Assembly: GCF_000003605.2 (NCBI RefSeq)
Contig: NW_003129855.1
Span: forward strand, 558,114-571,872
Length of the DNA stretch: 13,759 bases
Direction: 5' to 3'
Source of the DNA: Saccoglossus kowalevskii
Lineage: Eukaryota; Hemichordata; Enteropneusta; Harrimaniidae
Below, one piece after another: positions 7,664-13,759 of this stretch (position 1 is the first letter of the stretch; each line of letters starts with the position of its first letter). The notes under the pieces were generated by a model. It ran no database searches, was not told the origin of the DNA, and saw only the letters and a program-made list of their open reading frames with translations. Made by a program: the position numbers and the translations under genes.

Positions 7664-7918
7664 TCAGGTTTCGAGTCGTTTCAGTTGAAGCATTGTGATC
7701 TTTTTCACATCTGGATCGACAATTTCCCATGTTTTCTTGTAAAGATATGAATTTATCAAGTTAATTGGGCTTTTCTGAAAAAACACGGCTGACCATTCCA
7801 ACATGTAGTCTTTCCAAGCTATGAATAGATACTGGTGACATGTATGACTCATAGCAACCGGGTCAAACTGATAGGTTAATGCATTAATATTGTTAGTTTC
7901 GTGGGGGAAAAAAATCAC
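7664..7918 (-). CDS. Coding-like segment, faint Cys-loop channel resemblance
   Basis: An 84-codon open frame whose middle reads HQYLFIAWKDYMLEW. In the ligand-binding domain of Cys-loop (pentameric ligand-gated) channels a W-x-D-Y/E-x-L-x-W strand is strongly conserved, preceded by a hydrophobic strand and followed about 20-25 residues later by W-x-P-D-I/V; here TWEIVDPDV follows after about 22 residues. That pattern prompts the call, but there is no glycine-rich GG/YGG loop and WxPDI is imperfect. The first Met may not be a start; an upstream CACACAG could be a splice acceptor. Alternatives are an unrelated exon or chance. No intact gene is claimed. Confidence 0.3.
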   Translation of the reverse strand: MIFFPHETNNINALTYQFDPVAMSHTCHQYLFIAWKDYMLEWSAVFFQKSPINLINSYLYKKTWEIVDPDVKKITMLQLKRLET

Positions 7919-8193
7919 TGTGTGTTATTGCTGGTCACGTATGTGTCCTACTAAGCTAGAAACGTTACACTGATTTGTATTATTAATAAATCATTGGAAA
8001 ACTTTACTTAATTAGTTGACATTCGACCTTTAATGACTATTGATCTCTGTATTGTATGGCATTGTATCCCACAAATCAACTGTTCAGAAGCGCATTTACA
8101 GTAAAAATAGTTCAATATAATAAAGTACAATTTTAAACGCTTGTCGAAAAGAACACATTTTTAGATTACGTATGCATGATGAAATTGAAGTAA

Positions 8194-8252
<59 letters not shown>
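8194..8252. repeat. ATT trinucleotide microsatellite
   Basis: About 59 bp of uninterrupted ATT repeats (roughly 19-20 units). The poly-Asn and poly-Ile ORFs that read through it on the minus strand are artefacts of the repeat. Confidence 0.98.
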
Positions 8253-8253
<1 letters not shown>

Positions 8254-8419
8254 GTCCTTGTTTTCAAGTGCATCCAGAAATCTGACTGAGTCATCATCTC
8301 GGTTAGTGCATGCCAAGCAATTATGGCTGAGTATCTGTGTTTGTGGAAAGATTCTGACATTTTGTCGGGAATTATTGTAATTACAAAACAATTCTATGGC
8401 AAGCGGAATAACTGCCAAA

Positions 8420-10345
8420 ATGGAATAAGATCATTGCATGGTAAGATATGGTGACTCGTGCTGCAGTTGATTGACGATCCGCCGTAAACAAGCATTTTTG
8501 GCAATGTATAGACAGGTATTTATGTCATTTTTAACACCTAACTAGAGTGCAAGTGTGACCACTCTATCAAGTTCAAACAAAGTCGGTCCAGGTAACAAAA
8601 ATACATTTAACCGCTTGATGAATTAAGTGTTGAAATATCTTTTCATTCAGAAATTTGGTGTAATGCACAATGTCGACTTAGTACAAAATAGTAACTTTTG
8701 GCTCACACCTGGTCAGAGTAGAATGAATAAGTCAGAAATGTTTACTCCAAGGTTTGTAATAAGTGATACATTTGGTGCTTAGCTGGTTACCATGGTAATG
8801 GTGGGTCGGATTTTTTTCTGATATTTTACTTAACTAGAATGCAGACGTAGAAGAATCAGTACGTACGTGTGAACAGACAGAGACACAGATAGAAGGACAG
8901 AGAACTGGCCGGACGTGGTAATTTTAATAGTAATCCTAGCTGGATGCGGTCGTTTTGGATTTGTCAAATGTTAACTGAACTGCGAGGTCAAATCTGCTGA
9001 AATATAAATGTCCAGACATCATGGCTACCAAGCATCATAATATTAGTGATAGGTCTAATCAAACAGAGCAATAACTCGGGGGAATATCTTTATATTTCAC
9101 GTCCCAGCGCCCAGTACATTACAAAATTATAGTTTCATTTTATACTGCTAAACGTAACTGTTAAAATACATAAGTGAATCGGATTATTAACCTTTAATGT
9201 TAACGTATTATTTTGTAACCTTGCTAACCATTGTTACGAATGGCAAAAAATTTCCGCAGACGCTAAAACGTATGCAACACAATACATTTAACCACATGAC
9301 CCTAAGCCTAGAGATAGTAACGAACTACGCGCATGCGTTTTGTGTTTCTGATATAAGTGTTTCTACCCGCATGTGCACTGACATTGCCAGGTCTAAGAAT
9401 AATATTATAATGTTTGATATATGTGTTCTGTGTACCAACTTGATACCTTGAATTTTAAGTATATAGTGTGCATTAGGGAAATATGGTCACTGACACCATG
9501 ACTTGGCCCTTATCACTGCAGACAATCACAAGCCATAACTGCAAATCACTTGGCTGTCAATCAACAACAAATGTGTTATGAGTTTCTAAGTGGTCAGTAT
9601 CAATGGATAACTATGTTATACTGTCATGTTCAACAAAGGTCGGGTCATTCAGATCCAACAAACTCATTTATTCACGTTTTAAGGTTACAATGATCGATTC
9701 GTTAGCGTAATAATGGACTTCATTGTTATTTATATAGCGGCATAATCATATCTTGTGTGAAAACACTAGACACCCTTACACAAATCACACACTTGGTGTG
9801 ATAATGATTTAAAACACATTTAGCGGCCATTGTATATTGATATATGGAATCCTGCTAATCGCTAACGATGAACACCCATTGGCTAATTAACTGTAGATGT
9901 ATGTGTACCCTGAACATCAGTATACATGGGGGTTGTATTCCAAGAAATACACTAGACAGTCAGTGCAGGTCTGTACCACGAAACCAGTAACATTAATTGA
10001 GAGAGTCTGATTGCATTCAGAGGCGGCAGCACGAAATCTTGCATGGGGGATCTGCTTACCATCCATGGTGCTGAAGGTTTAATGACGTCTCCAGGAAATG
10101 CTTACTGATCCACGTGAGGCTAACTAACTAACTTACTTCCCAATAGAGTCTTACTCTTATAAACGAGGGCATAAGTATAGGCCATCCTGTGTTTCCCCTA
10201 CAAAGATTCTTGTTCTCTGTTTCAGATTTGAGTTGTAAAATGTTAAATATGATGTGGGCTACGTTCGCTGGGCACAACATATTTGTACTTTGTGTTTGTC
10301 TACAGTTTTTACATTTAATATTTTAATTCTGTTTTTGTTCTTGAT
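8420..10345. other. Noncoding stretch, no gene recognised
   Basis: I see no reliable coding segment here on either strand. It holds the X-box-like palindrome, an NRF1-like ACGCGCATGCGT at 9327-9338, and a TTTATATAGCGGCATAATC segment near 9729 followed by CACAAATCACACACTTGGTG, which recalls a short motif recurrent in invertebrate and fish intergenic repeats (from memory, unverified). A short CTAA repeat lies near 10122-10134. An 84-codon plus-strand ORF at 9197-9451 has no recognisable motif and is treated as chance. Confidence 0.5.
8786..8799. promoter_or_regulatory. RFX X-box-like palindrome
   Basis: GTTACCATGGTAAT is a near-perfect inverted repeat that fits the X-box GTTRCCNNGGYAAC bound by RFX factors, except for the last base. 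A single motif in intergenic DNA; the role is inferred only from the consensus. Confidence 0.25.
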
Positions 10346-10495
10346 TCAATAGTTTTCCATTTTACCGAAAACCTTTATATTAACATTCCTGTACCTGTAA
10401 CTTATAGTTCTAACATCTTCCTGGACAGCTTCAATAGACAGTTCACCAAACGTGTTCAAGCGTCCTACAACTAACTTCATCATGAATACGTTCAG
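10346..10495 (-). CDS. Unrecognised 49-codon coding-like segment
   Basis: Between stops this frame reads LNVFMMKLVVGRLNTFGELS, then IEAVQEDVRTISYRYR and NVNIKVFGKMENY. The charged, helix-like composition with no low-complexity bias looks more protein-like than other short ORFs nearby. I do not recognise a family. Its 5' side (10500-10620) has another protein-like run in a different frame (SDYLSKYQAMRVHCEADLSF), so it may be a decayed coding remnant extending upstream. It lies downstream of the hAT relic on the same strand but does not match hAT domains. Confidence 0.22.
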   Translation of the reverse strand: MNVFMMKLVVGRLNTFGELSIEAVQEDVRTISYRYRNVNIKVFGKMENY

Positions 10496-10845
10496 TCAAC
10501 GATATCGGAAAATGTGACCTAGGCAAACGAGAGGTCTGCTTCACAGTGAACTCGCATCGCCTGGTACTTTGACAAATAATCACTTAATTTATGACTGACT
10601 CAAATGCTACATGTAGATGCCTTCTACAATGGTTTATTTGAATATACAGATAACATTCTCTGAAAAACTTATATGAACGTGCGCCACACGAACTTGCCAT
10701 CAGTATGAAATTTAAGTGGTCAGAACAAATAACTAAAGACATTGAGTATGGTATACTGAACAATACGTTTTTCATTTTTGGTCTTTTACATATTCTTCTT
10801 TGACTGTGGAACTTATTTTGGTATTCTATGACTTAGTATCCATTA

Positions 10846-12165
10846 ACTTGTTGACTTTTCGAAGTAGCGAATACGCTCTTTAGTCAGAGAAACAAATTCA
10901 CTTACAATGGAATACCCATAGTTCATATTTTCTATGATGTTCTTGTGTACATGTAACAGCATGCAGTTGTTTAGCCTCTGTTCTGTCATTGACGACCAGA
11001 GATAGGTGAGTAGTCTCTTAAGTGCTGAGAATGCCATTTTGGATGTTGAGGAAGTGATGGAGATAGTTTGTAAGTCTGTGAAAATATTGTACGGTGAGAC
11101 CCAGCTAACATTGCAGAACAGATGGTGCAGATTTGAAGAAGTCCTGATTAAATCTCTGTGACAGCTCACCAATCAGTAAATCACAATCAGTAAGTCCTCC
11201 TTTTGCAACGTTTTGGATGCTTCCTACACATTCACTTCTTGCATCGTGTCCATGATGGCACTGTAGTTGCTCAGAATGCTGTCCAGTACTGCAGTCCTTA
11301 CAGTCCAACGTGTGGGGCACAGAGGCTTGACTGAGCCACTTGAGTTGTTATCTTCAGAAGCAGCCAGTTGATTGAACAGTGTCTTCCTCTTTGGTGAATC
11401 AACCTGTCGATCTCATGTCTATTGCATCTCGAATGGCCACTATCTGTATGCAGATGTCTTGCAAGCATAGAGAATGGGCCCAGCAATGTACTGGTACAGC
11501 TGCAGGTTCCTCTTGTTGCAACTCCAGAATCATGGCCCTGCATGTTAACCACCCATCATACGCCTGCTCGCGACACAGTTGAAGAGGAATGCCTGTCTTG
11601 AGCAGGTGTCTTTGATGGCATTTTTGATGGTGGGGCGTTTGTGGAGGGTAGCTGATACAAACTGAAACTATTTTTGTGAACTTAGTTATAGTCCACATAA
11701 TGAACACTTATGTTGAGTTGTTCATTGCACAAAACATCTGTCGCTTCATCTGCAATATTAGCAAACCGTGCTGGATCATTACTGTTTATACGCGCAAAGA
11801 CCGATCACAACACATCATGGCTCATGAGAGTTGTTGTAGCCATGACCAAATCACTTCACTGTCGGCAGCCCAGGTTTGAAACAGGTGATAGAGATTCCAT
11901 CCTTATCAAGATGACCTCTGACAGCAATCCCTTACCTTAACAAATACCTGAAGGCTATCAGTTGTTTCAGCAAGCCATTTCTATGGAGTTGCTGTTGTCC
12001 TGCAATTCTCAATTTTAGCTTACTAGAGATGGAATGGTCGGTAGTATCAGAGCACTGCATGGCGGCTTCTGTATGTGCCTATGATGCTGCATGAAGGTCA
12101 AACTTCTCAATTGTTTTTGTAGTTGTCAAACCCGGTTGTCACAAAGGCAGCTTCTTGTTGACTAG
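10846..12165 (-). pseudogene. hAT transposase relic, DUF4371/ZMYM-like type
   Basis: Order on the minus strand: QEAAFVTTGFDNYKN, EKFDLHAAS and AHTEAAMQCSD (N-terminal TTF-like zinc-finger flank); GLLKQLIAFRYLLR and GIAVRGHLDKDG; AADSEVIWSWLQ; then the RNase H-fold start FANIADEATDV with its catalytic Asp, NEQLNISVHYVDY; CREQAYDG (second Asp region), VHCWAHSLCLQD; DSPKRKTLFNQL, LCPTRWTVRTAVLDSILSNY; and the C-terminal dimerisation block FSALKRLLTYLWSSMTEQRL, LLHVHK, EFVSLTKERIRYFEK. This matches DUF4371-type hAT transposases over nearly the whole length. At least seven frame changes or stops break it, and the usual SERSFS is SKMAFS, so the catalytic Glu appears lost. Terminal inverted repeats were not identified. 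The plus-strand ORFs here are shadows. Confidence 0.85.
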
Positions 12166-12324
12166 AAAATATGAAAAATACCAGCTTGAGAGGAACTACT
12201 ACTAAATGACGATCTTGTCAAATTATGGTATATTATGTAAAGTATTATGTAATTTAAATAAAGTCTCTCATACATTTTAATACTGTCTTGTATGTTTGTT
12301 TTTGTGAGAGTGAATCCTGAAAAA
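12166..12324. other. AT-rich flank of the hAT relic
   Basis: No gene is seen. On the minus strand TTTTCATATTTTCTAG (about 12180-12165) directly before the first hAT-like residues looks like a 3' splice acceptor, so the ancestral transposase may have had an upstream exon. On the plus strand AATAAAGTC near 12258 resembles a polyadenylation signal but has no associated gene. Confidence 0.3.
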
Positions 12325-12360
12325 TATGCAAATTAGTATGCAAATTAGCATGCAAATTAG
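12325..12360. repeat. Three tandem 12-bp repeats each with an octamer ATGCAAAT
   Basis: TATGCAAATTAG, TATGCAAATTAG and CATGCAAATTAG follow each other without a gap (12325-12336, 12337-12348, 12349-12360). Each contains ATGCAAAT, the POU/Oct octamer, plus TAG. The spacing of 12 bp is exact. It may be a regulatory cluster or part of an uncharacterised repeat; it lies between the hAT relic and the 165-codon ORF. Confidence 0.9.
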
Positions 12361-12404
12361 ACCGCCATGCTTGCCTCTGAGCCTGGGGAGAACACTGCCT
12401 TGTT

Positions 12405-12902
12405 CTAAAATGTACCGAGGACTGCATGATCTCTGGGCTGTAAACGCAGTAGACCTTTCATGGCACATTCTTTGCAGTCACAATTAGCAGGTGTTGAGGC
12501 CTCTGTCTCTGTATCTGACGTCATCGGTGTAGTGGCCATCGGCGGTGTCCTGTTAATATCTGTATCTGACATCATCTGTGTAGTGACCATCGGAGGTGCC
12601 TTCTCCATCTCTGTATCTGACGACATTGGTTTAGTGGCCGCGGACGGTGCCTTCTTAGTCTCTGTATCTGATGGCTTAAGTTCAAAATATACTGTTACAT
12701 TGTTATTGATATTACTAAAAGGGCCACTACACGAGACTGTTTCAGTCGCCCCAAAGTGGCAATTATTTGTATTAAAGTTATTTTTAGCAGTTACGTCACG
12801 TTTTAACAAGGAGCTTTCATCAGATTTGAAATGTTCCCGTCTTTTATCTGTGCGCTGCCCTTCCTCTTCAGTTAATTCTGGGTGCATAGACCACATTCGC
12901 AT
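12405..12902 (-). CDS. Hypothetical 165-codon ORF with 17-residue S/T/P-rich repeats
   Basis: This uninterrupted frame has three parts. Residues 1-80 are hydrophilic and mixed (HPELTEEEGQRTDKRREHFK, NTNNCHFGATETVSCSG, NNNVTVYFELK). Residues 81-140 are 17-residue repeats beginning SDTE (SDTETKKAPSAATKPMS, SDTEMEKAPPMVTTQMM, SDTDINRTPPMATTPMT). The tail holds DCKEC and LLRLQPRDHAVLGTF. The repeats are rich in Ser, Thr and Pro, resembling a linker or mucin-like stalk. No signal peptide or membrane helix is visible; the first ATG is preceded closely by stops, so it may be the true start or an exon internal to a larger gene. The plus strand is also open over this interval but gives a hydrophobic mirror product. 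Function unknown. Confidence 0.4.
   Translation of the reverse strand: MRMWSMHPELTEEEGQRTDKRREHFKSDESSLLKRDVTAKNNFNTNNCHFGATETVSCSGPFSNINNNVTVYFELKPSDTETKKAPSAATKPMSSDTEMEKAPPMVTTQMMSDTDINRTPPMATTPMTSDTETEASTPANCDCKECAMKGLLRLQPRDHAVLGTF
12508..12675. repeat. 51-bp tandem repeat (three full units plus a partial)
   Basis: Units start with TCTGTATCTGA at 12508, 12559, 12610 and 12661, exactly 51 bp apart; the fourth is only 15 bp long. Units have diverged by substitution, without indels, so 17 codons are kept in frame on the minus strand. Confidence 0.95.
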
Positions 12903-12989
12903 GCCACATCCTTCATATCGTCATAGCAATAACCTTAGCGCAAGCCAACAAGTTTATTGGACTATAAAAACATCATATCACCAGCAGGT

Positions 12990-13580
12990 TTATTTTTAAA
13001 AACTCATTTAAACATCTGACCAACAAATAGTCGCTTATTTTAATGAGATCAAATATGCGCAAGATGCTGACATCGCTTGTTTACGAGCAGGCATTTTAAT
13101 AGCTTAACAAAAATGTGTGTGAATCTCCGAACCGATAGCCCGCATCCCAACACCACGTAAAACGAAAACAAAATTATGGCAGCGTGCAAGTTTTTTTTCG
13201 ATTTCTCGCAATATTGTTTTGAGGGAAAAGCCACCTTCTTAGTTGAAGCCGTCCTTTGATGGCCGGGCGTTCCTCTGGAGGAAAGGCCAATCACTTGTAT
13301 CAACAAATCCGATCTATTGTGGCAATTACGAATGAGAGCTGCATAATTTTGTTTAAGCACTTGCCTCAAACTAATTGAGTGTATGTGTGATCACTGGTCA
13401 GTTTAAAACATATGATAAATATACACGCTTTATTTTAACCGTAAATGGCACGTCGGATCATCATACGAAACCTAATTCTACAAGGAAACAGAGATTTGTA
13501 TCTTGTATCGGTACCATAGTATGGTGGAGAGCCAAAACATGACTAGCACATAAATTCTGAGACAAGATTATGAACATTTA
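12990..13580. other. Stretch without a supported gene
   Basis: The longest frame here is a 106-codon minus-strand ORF at 13049-13369 (QVLKQNYAALIRNC, then a Lys-rich run and a hydrophobic LHAAIILFSFYVVLGCG). It is not recognised; CG dinucleotides are somewhat enriched between 13070 and 13330. It could be an exon or a CpG-rich flank. On the minus strand AATTAGTTTGAG just upstream of it is a poor splice acceptor. From 13380 to 13570 I see nothing. Confidence 0.35.
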
Positions 13581-13581
13581 C

Positions 13582-13633
13582 CTTGTTTTGCAGCCTTTGG
13601 GAATCGTCAGCGTTGTTGTTGTTCATCTCTTGC
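13582..13633 (-). CDS. Candidate small exon with clean splice signals
   Basis: On the minus strand a pyrimidine-rich run ending TTTCTAG (to 13634) is followed by GCAAGAG and an ATG at 13626, then 15 codons reading MNNNNADDSQRLQNK. Directly after, AAG|GTAAATG (intron start at 13581) is a strong splice donor, leaving phase 0. The hydrophilic peptide and both splice signals suggest a real small exon or first coding exon. On the plus strand TTGTTTTGCAG at 13581-13591 is also an acceptor-like string, so strand is uncertain. Confidence 0.3.
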
Positions 13634-13685
13634 CTAGAAACATGGACAAAAAATGAAAAGGTTTCTTCCCGTACGTCTTGCTCAC

Positions 13686-13759
13686 TGCTGTCGCTTTCCC
13701 TTTCAAAGCCATGTCAACAACACGTCCAGGCATCGGGCTATACCTTTCCCTGACCACAC
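13686..13759 (-). CDS. Open segment at the right edge, possible partial exon
   Basis: From the window edge the minus strand is open, reading RERYSPMPGRVVDMALKGKA, then TA, before GCA|GTGAGC, a good splice donor with the intron starting at 13685. Possible starts are ATG at 13733 and 13712. Splicing from this donor to the acceptor at 13634 would leave only about 51 bp of intron and put the next exon in a frame with an early stop, so the two segments may belong to different transcripts or the gene model is wrong. No family recognised. Truncated by the window end. Confidence 0.25.

Noticed and set aside
8161-8418. Minus-strand ORFs with poly-Asn and poly-Ile tracts
   Set aside because: The tracts are the ATT microsatellite read in different frames; only the flanking peptide deserves a low-confidence note.
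9197-9451. 84-codon plus-strand ORF
   Set aside because: No recognisable motif, composition like random AT-rich sequence, and no supporting context.
11379-11940. Several plus-strand ORFs between 11379 and 11940
   Set aside because: Antisense shadows of the hAT transposase relic on the minus strand.
12277-12468. 63-codon minus-strand ORF with ICMLICILICI
   Set aside because: The hydrophobic repeat is a translation of the tandem octamer 12-mers and overlaps the end of the 165-codon ORF.
1-13759. CRISPR array, bacterial operons or phage genes
   Set aside because: No regularly spaced identical repeats with unique spacers, no Shine-Dalgarno-led ORFs, and eukaryotic retroelements dominate; the 27-338 array has degenerate cores and short A-rich spacers unlike CRISPR.

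Overview
The window looks like AT-rich nuclear DNA from an invertebrate animal, plausibly a marine mollusc or other lophotrochozoan. That lineage guess rests on the transposon mix, the intron-like signals and the lack of any dense operon-like coding; it is inference, not proof. No complete, intact host gene is visible. Most recognisable coding sequence is decayed mobile DNA, nearly all on the minus strand.

Layout. (1) 27-338: a degenerate array with a paired TTAC/TAC core about every 30 bp, ending at a run of ten C. (2) About 540-2660, minus: LINE copy A, an APE-endonuclease non-LTR retrotransposon. It has an endonuclease, a linker, the RT thumb and a C-terminal zinc knuckle, but its RT catalytic core is deleted near 1620, and a 114-bp in-frame tandem duplication lies in the C-terminal domain. 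(3) About 2805-6505, minus: pieces of a decayed Ty3/Gypsy element in the expected order. These are a Gag nucleocapsid zinc knuckle (6328-6505), a Pol protease/RT linker (3930-4245), an RNase H-like trace (3614-3723) and a candidate polypurine tract plus 3' LTR (2805-3156). LINE copy B (about 4300-6180, minus, with a preserved YADD box) sits between the Gag and Pol pieces, as expected for a nested insertion.

(4) 6660-7113: a relatively CpG-rich stretch with an NRF1-like site and a short ATG-led ORF, possibly a promoter with a first exon. (5) 7321-7918, minus: two short coding-like segments that faintly resemble the ligand-binding domain of Cys-loop ion channels, with a good splice acceptor between them. 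(6) 8194-8252: a long ATT microsatellite. (7) 8420-10345: mostly featureless noncoding DNA with isolated motif matches. (8) 10846-12165, minus: an almost full-length but frame-broken hAT transposase of the DUF4371/ZMYM-like type. (9) 12325-12360: three tandem 12-bp repeats, each containing an octamer ATGCAAAT. (10) 12405-12902, minus: an uninterrupted 165-codon ORF with a 51-bp (17-codon) repeat rich in S, T and P. (11) 13582-13759, minus: splice-like signals and short open segments that may be the 5' end of a gene running in from the right edge.

The genes do not form a pathway. The window reads as a transposon graveyard with a few possible host exons at 7.3-7.9 kb, 12.4-12.9 kb and 13.6-13.76 kb. 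All family calls were made by eye from protein motifs, without database searches.
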